Assembly (NCBI GenBank): GCA_937901225.1
Contig: CALCGX010000101.1
Coordinates: forward strand, 1 to 29,932
DNA length: 29,932 bases
Source of the DNA: an uncultured Bacteroidales bacterium
GTDB taxonomy: Bacteria > Bacteroidota > Bacteroidia > Bacteroidales > Paludibacteraceae
Reading direction: 5' to 3'
Positions 16,623 to 24,610 of this stretch are shown in pieces. How positions within the stretch are numbered: the stretch's first letter is position 1; every line of letters begins with the position of its first letter. The notes below the pieces were generated by a model that saw only the letters and a list, made by a program, of their open reading frames with translations, was not told the origin of the DNA and did no database searches. Both the position numbers and the translations under genes were made by a program.

Positions 16623-18497
16623 ATGGAATTTAAGTACGATATTATTGTAGTAGGTGCAGGACACGCAGGCTGCGAGGCAGCCAGCGCTGCTGCTCGTATG
16701 GGTAGCAAGACGTTGCTCATCACGATGGACATGAATAAAATTGGTCAGATGAGTTGTAATCCTGCCGTGGGTGGAATAGCTAAAGGTCAGATAGTCAGAG
16801 AGATAGATGCAATTGGTGGACAGATGGGTATTGTGACGGATAGAAGTGCTATTCAGTTCCGTATGCTCAATCGCAGCAAGGGTCCAGCTATGTGGAGTCC
16901 TCGCAGTCAAAGCGATAGAAAATGCTTTATTGAGGAGTGGGTGAAGATATTGACTACGACTCCAAACTTAGACATCTGGCAAGATACCGTCATGGAGTTA
17001 GTGAGCAAAGATGGTCAAGTGTATGGAGTGAAGACATTGTTGGGTGTGGAGATGCAAGCCAAGGCAGTTATTTTAACCAATGGTACATTTTTGAATGGTT
17101 TGCTGCATTTTGGAAAGACACAGATAGAAGGTGGGCGTATATCCGAACCTAGTAGTTTTGGTATTACAGAGCAATTGCGTCAAATGGGCTTTGCTACGGA
17201 TAGAATGAAGACAGGTACGCCAGCTCGTGTAGATAAGAGAAGTATTGATTTTTCGCAATTGACGGAGCAGTTGGGAGATGAGGATAATCATCAATTCTCG
17301 TATTTGGATACGGTACAGCGACAACTGAAACAAATGAGTTGTTGGATTACCTATACTAACCAAGAGACACATGAGGTATTGCGTAGTAGATTAGCCGATT
17401 CACCATTATATAACGGACAGATACAGAGTATTGGTCCAAGATACTGTCCAAGTATTGAGACGAAGATTGTGACTTTTGCGGATAAGGATATGCACCAGTT
17501 GTTCTTGGAACCAGAGGGAGTGGATTCGAATGAGTATTATATCAATGGTTTCTCCTCTTCCCTACCCTGGCAGATTCAGTGGCAAGCATTGAAAACAGTT
17601 AAGGGATTAGAGAACATCGTTCTCTACCGACCAGGATATGCGATAGAATACGACTTCTTTGACCCTACTCAGTTGCTGCACACATTAGAGACAAAGAAGG
17701 TGAAGAATCTCTTCTTTGCGGGCCAGATTAATGGTACTACTGGTTATGAAGAAGCTGCGGGTCAAGGATTGGTTGCTGGTATCAATGCGCATCAAAATAT
17801 CACAGGTGGAGCGCCATTTACACTGGCAAGAGACGAGAGTTATATAGGTGTATTGATTGATGATTTGGTAAATAAGGGTGTGGATGAGCCATACCGAATG
17901 TTTACTTCAAGAGCGGAGTATCGTATTCTGCTTCGCCAAGATAATGCCGATGCTCGACTGACAGAGAGAAGTTATAAGTTGGGATTGGCAGATGATTATC
18001 GTTTGTCTTTGCTCAAGAGCAAACAGGAGGGTGAGCAAGCATTGACAGAGATGTTGCGCATTACTTCCGTAAAAGCCAAAGATATCAATGCCTATTTGAA
18101 CCAAATGGGCTATGGCGACTTGCTGCAGACTTGTAAATTGATAGATATAGTAGCTCGTCCTAATGTAACGATTATGGGATTGGCAGATGCTTTGCCTGAA
18201 TTGAAAGAGAAGATAGAAACACTGGGAGTAAGGAAAGAGGAGATTGTAGAGAGTACGGAAATCAATATCAAGTATAAAGGATATATCGAGCGTGAGAAAT
18301 TGGCAGCAGATAAACTGAGAAGATTGGATAATATCCGATTACCAAAGGACTTTGACTACAATAGCGTGCAATCGCTCAGTACAGAAGCCAGACAAAAACT
18401 AATCCGTATTCAGCCTAATACAATTGGAGAAGCAAGTAGAATACCTGGAGTTAGCCCTAATGATGTGAGCGTATTACTGGTGCTGATGGGACGATAA
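16623..18497 (+). CDS. mnmG: tRNA uridine-5-carboxymethylaminomethyl modification enzyme MnmG (GidA)
   Basis: A 624-residue FAD- and NADH-dependent enzyme which, with MnmE, modifies U34 in the anticodon of several tRNAs. The FAD-binding GAGHAG motif is at residues 11-16. Highly conserved stretches such as MSCNPAVGGIAKGQIVREIDA, RMLNRSKGPAMWSPR, GPRYCPSIE and NGTTGYEEAAGQG are present, and the C-terminal domain is complete. I chose ATG 16623, which gives the usual EFKYDIIVVGAG start; an in-frame GTG at 16611 would add four residues. A parS-like sequence lies 27 bases past the stop codon. Confidence 0.97.
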   Translation: MEFKYDIIVVGAGHAGCEAASAAARMGSKTLLITMDMNKIGQMSCNPAVGGIAKGQIVREIDAIGGQMGIVTDRSAIQFRMLNRSKGPAMWSPRSQSDRKCFIEEWVKILTTTPNLDIWQDTVMELVSKDGQVYGVKTLLGVEMQAKAVILTNGTFLNGLLHFGKTQIEGGRISEPSSFGITEQLRQMGFATDRMKTGTPARVDKRSIDFSQLTEQLGDEDNHQFSYLDTVQRQLKQMSCWITYTNQETHEVLRSRLADSPLYNGQIQSIGPRYCPSIETKIVTFADKDMHQLFLEPEGVDSNEYYINGFSSSLPWQIQWQALKTVKGLENIVLYRPGYAIEYDFFDPTQLLHTLETKKVKNLFFAGQINGTTGYEEAAGQGLVAGINAHQNITGGAPFTLARDESYIGVLIDDLVNKGVDEPYRMFTSRAEYRILLRQDNADARLTERSYKLGLADDYRLSLLKSKQEGEQALTEMLRITSVKAKDINAYLNQMGYGDLLQTCKLIDIVARPNVTIMGLADALPELKEKIETLGVRKEEIVESTEINIKYKGYIEREKLAADKLRRLDNIRLPKDFDYNSVQSLSTEARQKLIRIQPNTIGEASRIPGVSPNDVSVLLVLMGR

Positions 18498-18524
18498 CTG
18501 TTTAGGGTTTAGTGTTTAGAGAGT

Positions 18525-18540
18525 TGTTTCACGTGGAACA
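18525..18540. promoter_or_regulatory. parS-like ParB-binding site
   Basis: TGTTTCACGTGGAACA matches the bacterial parS consensus TGTTTCACGTGAAACA at 15 of 16 positions. The single difference keeps the CACGTG core and is a known type of variant. It sits in the 103-base gap between mnmG and apt, outside any coding region. The parA and parB genes are not in this window. Confidence 0.7.
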
Positions 18541-18600
18541 TTGATTGAATTAACTAACAACTGAGGTATATTAATCAGATAATTAATAACAATAAAAGAT

Positions 18601-19125
18601 ATGAAACACGAAGAAGTGCTCGCGGCTATTCGCGATGTAAAGGATTTTCCTGTACCAGGAATTATTTTTAAAGACATTACTACCGTATTGAGTAATCCAG
18701 AATACTTGAAATGGATGAAAGATGAAATTGTGAATTTGTATCGTGCATACGGGATCACCAAGGTGGTAGGTATTGAATCAAGAGGATTTATACTGGGTCC
18801 TGCTGTAGCAATGGATTTGGGTGCTGGATTTGTGCCTGTGCGTAAACCTGGTAAATTGCCAGCTGAGACTATTGAAGTGAGCTATGCAAAGGAGTATGGA
18901 GCAGATACCATTCAGATTCATGCAGATGCATTGTGTGAAGATGATGTAGTTCTGTTGCATGATGATTTGTTGGCTACTGGTGGATCTATGGCTGCTGCGT
19001 TGGAATTGGTAAGAAAGTTTAATGTAAAGAAGGTATATATCAACTTTATTATTGAGTTGGACTTCTTGAATGGTCGCAAGGCTATTGGTGATGATGTAGA
19101 GATTAGTAGCTTGCTGAGCTGCTAA
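18601..19125 (+). CDS. apt: Adenine phosphoribosyltransferase
   Basis: A 174-residue purine-salvage enzyme making AMP from adenine and PRPP. Conserved features are DFPVPGIIFKDIT at 15-27, IESRGF at 58-63, the flexible-loop RKPGKLP at 81-87 and the PRPP-binding motif DDLLATGGS at 121-129. Length is normal. The ATG at 18601 follows an AT-rich, purine-ending leader (AATAAAAGAT) without a clear Shine-Dalgarno. No TAnnTTTG promoter was found in the gap after mnmG, so the gene may be read from upstream. Confidence 0.96.
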   Translation: MKHEEVLAAIRDVKDFPVPGIIFKDITTVLSNPEYLKWMKDEIVNLYRAYGITKVVGIESRGFILGPAVAMDLGAGFVPVRKPGKLPAETIEVSYAKEYGADTIQIHADALCEDDVVLLHDDLLATGGSMAAALELVRKFNVKKVYINFIIELDFLNGRKAIGDDVEISSLLSC

Positions 19126-19204
19126 GCTTAGAATAAGGAGTAAAGAATAAGGAGCAAAGACAAGTTAGTGGTGAAAGATTAAGCACTATTAATTTGTAAT
19201 TTGC

Positions 19205-19219
19205 TCCGATTTTATCGGA
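19205..19219 (+). promoter_or_regulatory. Small hairpin just before the uvrC start codon
   Basis: TCCGAT (19205-19210) and ATCGGA (19214-19219) form a 6-bp stem with a TTT loop, ending 4 bases before the uvrC ATG. In the mRNA it would sit in the ribosome-binding region and could damp translation. Confidence 0.4.
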
Positions 19220-19223
19220 ATAT

Positions 19224-21041
19224 ATGTCTAAAAATCCACATATACAAGAGATACTTCGACGGTTGCCTGAAAAACCTGGAGTGTACCAATACTTTAATGA
19301 AGTAGGGGATGTGATATATGTGGGTAAAGCGAAGAATCTGAAACGTAGGGTAAGTAGCTACTTTCATAAAGAGCAGGATCGCTACAAGACCAAATTACTA
19401 GTTAAAAGCATAGCTGATATTAAATATGTGGTGGTAAATAGTGAGCAGGATGCGTTTTTGCTCGAAAATAACCTTATTAAGCAGTATCAACCCCATTATA
19501 ATATCCTACTGAAGGACGGAAAAAGTTACCCTAGTATTTGTATTACGAGAGAGGAATATCCTAGGATATTTAAGACTAGGAAGATTATTAAGGGCATAGG
19601 AGATTACTATGGACCTTATACTTTTGGATATACTTTGGACTTGGTTTTAGAGTTAATACATAAGCTCTACCCTATTCGCACATGCGCTATGCAAATGAAT
19701 AAAAGTAGCGTTGAAATGGGGAAATATCGCGTGTGTCTGAAGTATCATTTGGGTAATTGCTGCGGTATTTGTGAGGAAAAAGTAAGCAGAGAGAAGTATC
19801 TGGAATATATAGAAGCTGCTCGTAAGATTATTAAGGGTGATGCGCAAGAAATCAGCAAACAGATCGAGGCAGAAATGATGGAAGCGGCTATGTCGATGCG
19901 CTATGAAGAAGCAGGCCGATTGAAAGAAAAGCTCGAATTGATCGAGAATTTCAAGAGTAAAACGGTCATTACGAACTCACACGCAGGCGATGTGGATGTC
20001 TTCGGATACGATGAAATGGGGCAAAGTGTATATATCAGCATGCTGCATGTGCATAGGGGAAGTGTTGTACAGGGACAGACGATTGAGTACAAGAAGCAAT
20101 TGGATGAGACAAGAGAGGAAGTGTTGGCGATGGGTATTTACGAATTGCGAGAGCAATTAGGAAGTACAACGAGAGAGGTGATTGTTCCGTTTATTCCGGA
20201 GATAATTGATGAAAATCTGCATGTGAATATCGCTTTGGGAGGAGACAAAAAGAAGCTACTGGATTTGGCGATGCAGAATGTGCAGCAGTATAAGAAAGAC
20301 CGAATTAAACAAGATGATAAACTGAATCCTGACCAAAGAGCTGCCCGTATTCTGGGTGGGTTGCAAAGTTTATTAGGGCTTCCTAATCTACCGATGTGGA
20401 TAGATAGTTTTGATAACTCGAATACGCAAGGCAGTAATGCCGTAGCGGGTTGTGTGGTGTTTAAGAAAGGAAAAGCGTGCAAGAGCGAGTATAAGAAGTT
20501 TGAGATCAAGACAGTGGAAGGTCCCGATGACTACGCGAGTATGAGGGAGGTTGTGAGGAGAAGATATACCCGTTTGATGGAAGAAGGTAGTCCCCTACCA
20601 GACTTGATTATTGCCGATGGTGGACTAGGACAGATGAGTGCTATTCGTGAGGTAGTGGAAGGAGAGTTGGGTTTGCTGATTCCGATTGCCGGATTGAAGA
20701 AAGACAACAAACATAGGACGAATACCCTACTCTATGGCGAGCCTGTTCAGGAGTTTGGTATGAAAGTGACGGATGAAATTTTCCGTCTGATGGTCGAGAT
20801 ACAGGATGAGGTGCATAGATTTGCTATCAGTTACCACAAAAAGAAGCGTAGCAAGGCGCAAATAAAGAGCGAACTAGATGATATTCAGGGAGTTGGAGCG
20901 GTTACAAAGCAAAAGATACTGCAACGCTTCGGCTCTGTGGTGCGTGCTAGAAGCGCCAAATTGGAAGAATGGATTGATTTGCTCGGAAGTCGCTCTGGCA
21001 CAAAGCTTTACGAGTATTTTAATGGCAAAATAACGCTCTGA
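19224..21041 (+). CDS. uvrC: UvrABC excinuclease subunit C
   Basis: A 605-residue nucleotide-excision-repair nuclease that makes both incisions around DNA lesions. The N-terminal GIY-YIG nuclease (KPGVYQYF, VIYVGKAKNLKRR) covers about 16-95. A cysteine cluster (C154, C171, C179/C180, C183) matches the region that holds an iron-sulfur cluster in E. coli UvrC. The UVR domain is at about 214-242, the RNase-H-like 5' nuclease follows (LPDLIIADGGLGQMSA), and tandem helix-hairpin-helix motifs end the protein (IQGVGAVTKQKILQRFGS). Length is normal. It is the last gene of the long plus-strand run. Confidence 0.97.
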   Translation: MSKNPHIQEILRRLPEKPGVYQYFNEVGDVIYVGKAKNLKRRVSSYFHKEQDRYKTKLLVKSIADIKYVVVNSEQDAFLLENNLIKQYQPHYNILLKDGKSYPSICITREEYPRIFKTRKIIKGIGDYYGPYTFGYTLDLVLELIHKLYPIRTCAMQMNKSSVEMGKYRVCLKYHLGNCCGICEEKVSREKYLEYIEAARKIIKGDAQEISKQIEAEMMEAAMSMRYEEAGRLKEKLELIENFKSKTVITNSHAGDVDVFGYDEMGQSVYISMLHVHRGSVVQGQTIEYKKQLDETREEVLAMGIYELREQLGSTTREVIVPFIPEIIDENLHVNIALGGDKKKLLDLAMQNVQQYKKDRIKQDDKLNPDQRAARILGGLQSLLGLPNLPMWIDSFDNSNTQGSNAVAGCVVFKKGKACKSEYKKFEIKTVEGPDDYASMREVVRRRYTRLMEEGSPLPDLIIADGGLGQMSAIREVVEGELGLLIPIAGLKKDNKHRTNTLLYGEPVQEFGMKVTDEIFRLMVEIQDEVHRFAISYHKKKRSKAQIKSELDDIQGVGAVTKQKILQRFGSVVRARSAKLEEWIDLLGSRSGTKLYEYFNGKITL

Positions 21042-21208
21042 GAATTGAATATTTTTGAGGAGCGTGGAACAAGACACAAGCAAAATGATGTGTTTTGAAG
21101 AAAAAATAACAGTCGTTTGTAATATTTTCTTTTTCTCATTTGTCTAATGGGTGTAGTCGCAATGAAGCGAACTGAAAACGATTTGTTAAACTTATTAAAT
21201 TTTATTTT

Positions 21209-21664
21209 ATGGGTGAATTTATGCATGGGTTAGTTCCTATTGTTGGAGTGTTGTTGCTTTTTGGTGGAATACCTGGAATCATTTTGACGGGTGTGATTAT
21301 GTATCTCAAAAATCGTCGTCACAAAGTGGAGGAACAAAGTAAACTCATCTCTCAGATGATTGAGAAGAGCGAAGCATCTAACCTTGATTTTAAGGCCATG
21401 GCAGAGGCACTGAACACATCTGACAGTAAAAAGAAGACTACCAAAATGGCAGTGTTGAAACATCTGGAGTATGGTGCTTTATCATCACTGGTAGGATTGT
21501 TCGTGTTGCTCTATGGAGTGTTTGCTACAGTGAATAAGGCTGTTATCATTGGCGGTTTGCTGCTGACTATTGGTGTAGCATTCTTAGTGATGTTCTTTGT
21601 GTCAAAGAATTATCTCAAGAAAGAGATTGAGAAAGAAGAAAAAGAGCTTGCTGAAAAAGCGTAA
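21209..21664 (+). CDS. Small membrane protein linked to a sigma factor (DUF6249-like)
   Basis: A 151-residue protein with three predicted membrane helices (about 8-33, 88-107 and 111-133). A charged cytosolic loop (34-80, rich in Lys, Glu and Ser) joins the first two, and the C-terminus is strongly charged (KKEIEKEEKELAEKA). The IPGIILTGVIMYLKNRR start resembles the DUF6249 family, which I recall near sigma-factor genes in Bacteroides; this assignment is tentative. The sigma factor starts 58 bases downstream, so the pair is probably cotranscribed. An internal ATG at 21221 would remove four residues. No standard promoter was found in the 167-base gap before it. Confidence 0.75.
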   Translation: MGEFMHGLVPIVGVLLLFGGIPGIILTGVIMYLKNRRHKVEEQSKLISQMIEKSEASNLDFKAMAEALNTSDSKKKTTKMAVLKHLEYGALSSLVGLFVLLYGVFATVNKAVIIGGLLLTIGVAFLVMFFVSKNYLKKEIEKEEKELAEKA

Positions 21665-21722
21665 ACTGCGTTTGTTTGTCTGTCTGACTTATTTTTCAAA
21701 ATCACTTGTTTTTCATCATTCT

Positions 21723-22217
21723 ATGGATAAGCAGCAGTTTATTTCCGCCATTGGCGGCATGCAGGAGTCCCTTCGGAGATTCCTGCTTGTGCTGACTCAT
21801 GGCGATGAAGAACTGGCTAATGATCTTGCACAAGAAGCCATACTGAAGGCATATTTGCATTGTGCTACCTTTGAACAGAAATCGGCTTTGCAGACATGGG
21901 TGTTTCGGATTGCCTATAATGAATACCTTAACGAGCAGAATAAGTACTGGAATACCCATCGCGTGGCAGTAGAAAACTACGAGAGTGTTGATACGGAAGT
22001 AGCGAGTGAACAGACTGATTCGACTTTTCGCTATGAGCCACTGTATCAAGCGATTGACCAACTGCCGAAGCAAGAGAAAGCTGTGGTAATACTGTATTAT
22101 TTGGAAGAAAAAAGTATTCGAGAGATTAGTAAAATTACTGAGATAACGGAAACCTATCTTGCTGTGATGTTGTTTCGAGCAAGGAAGAAGCTGAAGGCAA
22201 TTTTGAGTCAAGAATAA
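21723..22217 (+). CDS. RNA polymerase sigma-70 factor, ECF type
   Basis: A 164-residue ECF sigma factor. Region 2 is seen in DLAQEAILKAYLHCATFEQKSALQTWVFRIAYNEYL (about 36-70), where the core-binding and -10 recognition helices lie. Region 4 (LPKQEKAVVILYYLEEKSIREISKITEITETYLAVMLFRARKKL) contains the helix-turn-helix that reads the -35 element. A larger open frame starts at 21597 but overlaps the upstream gene and adds a basic stretch unlike any sigma factor, so ATG 21723 is preferred. The gene sits between two membrane-protein genes, the likely regulators of its activity. Confidence 0.9.
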   Translation: MDKQQFISAIGGMQESLRRFLLVLTHGDEELANDLAQEAILKAYLHCATFEQKSALQTWVFRIAYNEYLNEQNKYWNTHRVAVENYESVDTEVASEQTDSTFRYEPLYQAIDQLPKQEKAVVILYYLEEKSIREISKITEITETYLAVMLFRARKKLKAILSQE

Positions 22218-22239
22218 GGAACAAGGAACTAAGACGAAT

Positions 22240-22530
22240 ATGATAACCAATACTAAAATAAAAAAGCGTTTGCGTGCGAGTGCTCCGCAAGTAAAAGATA
22301 ATGAGGCGTTTATGGCGGATACGATTCGTCAGATAAATCTCATGCCATCGCCCAGTAGCGAGTTGCAAGAGAGTTTGCGCAGGTATACGATGTTAGAGCG
22401 GTTGGCCATGCAAATGGACGCAGTTCGCTGGTTACTCGTTGGTGGAACAGGAAGTGTGGCTGTTGGATATACGGTTTTTAGCCATTTAGAGGCGATTCTA
22501 ACGGCTATTTCGGCTTGGATAGTGGTGTAA
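22240..22530 (+). CDS. Small membrane protein downstream of sigma factor (possible anti-sigma regulator)
   Basis: A 96-residue protein starting 22 bases after the sigma-factor stop codon. The N-terminal 60 residues are polar and include a DNEAFMADTIRQINLMP stretch resembling short Bacteroidales proteins (DUF5056-like) that follow sigma genes; I am not certain of the family. The C-terminal third is hydrophobic (about 61-79 and 83-96). A cytosolic head on a membrane anchor next to an ECF sigma gene suggests an anti-sigma role, which is inference. The operon ends at the hairpin at 22590-22618. Confidence 0.7.
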   Translation: MITNTKIKKRLRASAPQVKDNEAFMADTIRQINLMPSPSSELQESLRRYTMLERLAMQMDAVRWLLVGGTGSVAVGYTVFSHLEAILTAISAWIVV

Positions 22531-22589
22531 AATTGTTACTATATATAAATTTATTGTGATTTTTTGAGGAGTGCGGAAGAAGCCAATAA

Positions 22590-22618
22590 AAAATAGGGGA
22601 TTAATAAACCCCTATTTT
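22590..22618. terminator. Bidirectional terminator between sigma operon and lipocalin-like gene
   Basis: A perfect 10-bp stem (AAAATAGGGG at 22590-22599, complement at 22609-22618) with a 9-base loop. A runs on one side and T runs on the other make it work on both strands between convergent genes. Confidence 0.88.
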
Positions 22619-22676
22619 ATTAACAATAAAGCAATCTAATATAAAAATACTTTCTTGCTAAGAATATATTGTTTTG

Positions 22677-23093
22677 TTATTCGCTGAGACGTTTGAAAGT
22701 TAAAATCACCGTAATATCAATATCACCAACCTTGGTTTCTTCAACATAACTTGCAGAAAGTATCAAATTCTCCGATGTAAGAGTATCAACCTTGAAGTGA
22801 TCTGTTTCGTACAATGCAGCATAAGAGGTAGTTAACGTGTTATTAGATAGTGTATAGTCATAGGTTTTATCACCTATTGTCAGTATATTTAACTCGTCAA
22901 ATTTCCATGTTTGTCCTTTGTACGAATCAAGGTCTTCACCACCTCCATCATACTTCAAAATTGCTTCCATACACTCCCATGTGCCAGCAATTGTTGGCTC
23001 TGGAGTTTGTTCAGGCTTTTCCTCACAAGAAGTAAACAACATTGGCACAATAGCTATTAGCATCATTGCAACTAAAAATTTGATTTTTTTCAT
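22677..23093 (-). CDS. Lipocalin-like lipoprotein
   Basis: A 138-residue predicted lipoprotein. The signal peptide ends in LFTSC, with the lipidated cysteine at residue 23, followed by an acidic CEEKPEQTPEP linker. After the linker comes IAGTWECME, a WKFDE turn, TYDYTLSNNTLT and further short strands; this pattern matches the small lipocalin-like domains common in Bacteroidales lipoproteins, such as those annotated lipocalin family. The acidic residues just after the lipidated cysteine may direct surface exposure in Bacteroidetes. Ligand unknown. The promoter at 23150-23181 faces that of the glycosyltransferase. Confidence 0.8.
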   Translation of the reverse strand: MKKIKFLVAMMLIAIVPMLFTSCEEKPEQTPEPTIAGTWECMEAILKYDGGGEDLDSYKGQTWKFDELNILTIGDKTYDYTLSNNTLTTSYAALYETDHFKVDTLTSENLILSASYVEETKVGDIDITVILTFKRLSE

Positions 23094-23149
23094 AACTTTA
23101 TATTTTAAATACTTTTAATTAGAACTTCATTATTCTCCAATTATCTTTG

Positions 23150-23181
23150 CAAAGATACAATATTTGTTTTATTTGACCAAA
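23150..23181 (-). promoter_or_regulatory. Promoter of the lipocalin-like lipoprotein gene
   Basis: On the minus strand, TATCTTTG (23157-23150) and TTTG (23181-23178) are 20 bases apart. The -7 box is half of a 16-bp perfect palindrome at 23142-23157. Confidence 0.82.
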
Positions 23182-23224
23182 TTTTTTGCTTCATTTTTTA
23201 CAATTTTACGAAAAATGTATTTTT

Positions 23225-23256
23225 TTTGTTTGTCTCAAAAAAAAGTAGTATCTTTG
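23225..23256 (+). promoter_or_regulatory. Promoter of the glycosyltransferase gene
   Basis: TTTG (23225-23228) and TATCTTTG (23249-23256) are 20 bases apart. The predicted leader is only about 20 bases. Confidence 0.85.
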
Positions 23257-23283
23257 CAAACAATTTTGTTTTAATTACAAATC

Positions 23284-24090
23284 ATGCTGAACGTATCATT
23301 TGTTCTATATCAACCTAATTGGAAGCAAGTCGCTGATTTAACAGAAGTTATATTGCAACTTGATAAGGTAAACCATGTATATTGGATAGACAATTCTCCA
23401 CTAGAACAATACCATTTGCCGCTTCAATCCTCCAAAATCACATACCACCATAATGCTGATAACCTGGGTTATGGTGCAGCCCATAATATTGCAATACGAG
23501 AATCAATTTATGATGATGTCCCATATCATTTGGTTGTTAATTCGGATATAGTTTTGACTGCTGAAGCATTAGAAACAATGTTAACCTTCATGATTCAACA
23601 TTCTGAAGTAGGCAGTTTAATGCCTAAAGTTGTTTATCCAAATGGCCAATTACAATATCTGTGCAAATTATTACCCACTCCTATTGATGTGTTTGGAAGA
23701 CGTTTTCTGCCGAAAAGGTTGATCAATCGTCGCAATCAAACATACGAAATGCGTGCTTCTGGCTATGACAAACTAATGAATGTTCCGTATCTCAGCGGTT
23801 GTTTTATGCTATTACGCACAAAGGCCGTGCAACAAGCAAAACTTTTTGATGAGCGCTTCTTCATGTACCCAGAGGATATGGATCTTACTCGTCGTATACA
23901 CAGAAATTATCTTACCATCTATTTCCCGCACGCAACAATCATTCACAACCATGAGAAAGCATCTTATAAGTCGCTGAAGATGTTGTGGATACACGCAGTG
24001 AACATGTGTAAATATTTCAACAAATGGGGCTGGTTCTGCGATAAAGAGCGCGATTTGTTCAACGAAACTGCCATCAAGGAATATTTATAA
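23284..24090 (+). CDS. Family 2 glycosyltransferase
   Basis: A 268-residue GT2-family (GT-A fold) enzyme resembling rhamnosyltransferases of the WbbL/RfbN type that extend lipopolysaccharide or capsule. The nucleotide-sugar region shows HNADNLGYGAAHNIA at about 56-70, then VVNSDIV (NSD at 86-88 in place of a classical DXD), and the catalytic ED of MYPEDMDLTRR at 197-198. There is no transmembrane helix, so it acts at the cytosolic face. It stands alone with its own promoter and is not inside a visible glycan gene cluster. Sugar donor and acceptor are unknown. The coding strand is markedly C-rich early in the gene. Confidence 0.9.
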   Translation: MLNVSFVLYQPNWKQVADLTEVILQLDKVNHVYWIDNSPLEQYHLPLQSSKITYHHNADNLGYGAAHNIAIRESIYDDVPYHLVVNSDIVLTAEALETMLTFMIQHSEVGSLMPKVVYPNGQLQYLCKLLPTPIDVFGRRFLPKRLINRRNQTYEMRASGYDKLMNVPYLSGCFMLLRTKAVQQAKLFDERFFMYPEDMDLTRRIHRNYLTIYFPHATIIHNHEKASYKSLKMLWIHAVNMCKYFNKWGWFCDKERDLFNETAIKEYL

Positions 24091-24162
24091 CTCCTAAATT
24101 AGACCAATAGAAAATATACTATTAGTTAATCGTCGTTTGGTAATAATATACTACGCACAAAA

Positions 24163-24184
24163 GGGGCTACCACTTGGTAGCCCC
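24163..24184 (-). terminator. Terminator of rpsT
   Basis: A perfect 9-bp GC-rich stem (GGGGCTACC at 24163-24171, complement at 24176-24184) with a 4-base loop. On the minus strand it is followed by TTTTGTG, fitting an intrinsic terminator 27 bases past rpsT. It can also serve the convergent glycosyltransferase. Confidence 0.88.
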
Positions 24185-24210
24185 ACTATATTGTGGTTAA
24201 TCAAATGCGC

Positions 24211-24462
24211 TTAAAGAGCGTTAGTGTGCAAAGCCAAGCTTGATTTCAAGTTTGCAGCTTTGTTGCGGTGGATGATGTTGCGTTTAGCCAACTTATCCAA
24301 CATTGAGCTTACCTTTGGAAGGAGAGCCTCTGCTGCAGCCTTGTCAGTTGTAGCACGCAAAACGCGAACTGCGTTGCGAGTTGTCTTTGCATAATAATGG
24401 TTGTGAGCCTTACGGGTAGCCGTTTGGCGAATGCGCTTCAAAGATGATTTATGATTTGCCAT
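24211..24462 (-). CDS. rpsT: 30S ribosomal protein S20
   Basis: An 83-residue ribosomal protein S20, which binds 16S rRNA early in 30S assembly. The sequence starts MANHKSSLKRIRQTATRKAH, has the KTTRNAVRVLRA helix and ends HRNKAANLKSSLALHTNAL, all typical. It lies 46 bases downstream of tRNA-Glu on the same strand with no promoter between them, so its mRNA probably begins with the tRNA. A strong hairpin terminator follows. Confidence 0.96.
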   Translation of the reverse strand: MANHKSSLKRIRQTATRKAHNHYYAKTTRNAVRVLRATTDKAAAEALLPKVSSMLDKLAKRNIIHRNKAANLKSSLALHTNAL

Positions 24463-24508
24463 CTCTTAAATGTAATGTAATTTAGTTTGTTATACTTGTC
24501 GTTATCTG

Positions 24509-24580
24509 TAGTGCCACGGGGAATCGAACCCCGCTTTAGAGAATGAAAATCTCTTGTCCTAACCGATAGACGATGGCACC
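24509..24580 (-). tRNA. tRNA-Glu (UUC)
   Basis: Read on the minus strand, the 72 bases fold into a full cloverleaf. The acceptor stem GGTGCCA pairs with TGGCACT (one G-U pair at the end), the anticodon stem AGAGA/TCTCT encloses TTTTCAT with anticodon TTC (plus-strand 24545-24547), and the T arm is CGGGG-TTCGATT-CCCCG. The discriminator is A and CCA is not encoded. The promoter is at 24611-24642. Confidence 0.96.
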
Positions 24581-24610
24581 ATTTTCTCCTTTATGGGCGA
24601 AAATCGACTG

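Noticed and set aside
21597..21722. N-terminal extension of the sigma factor
   Set aside because: It overlaps the upstream membrane-protein gene and encodes a lysine/arginine-rich run out of keeping with sigma factors; ATG 21723 gives a normal start.
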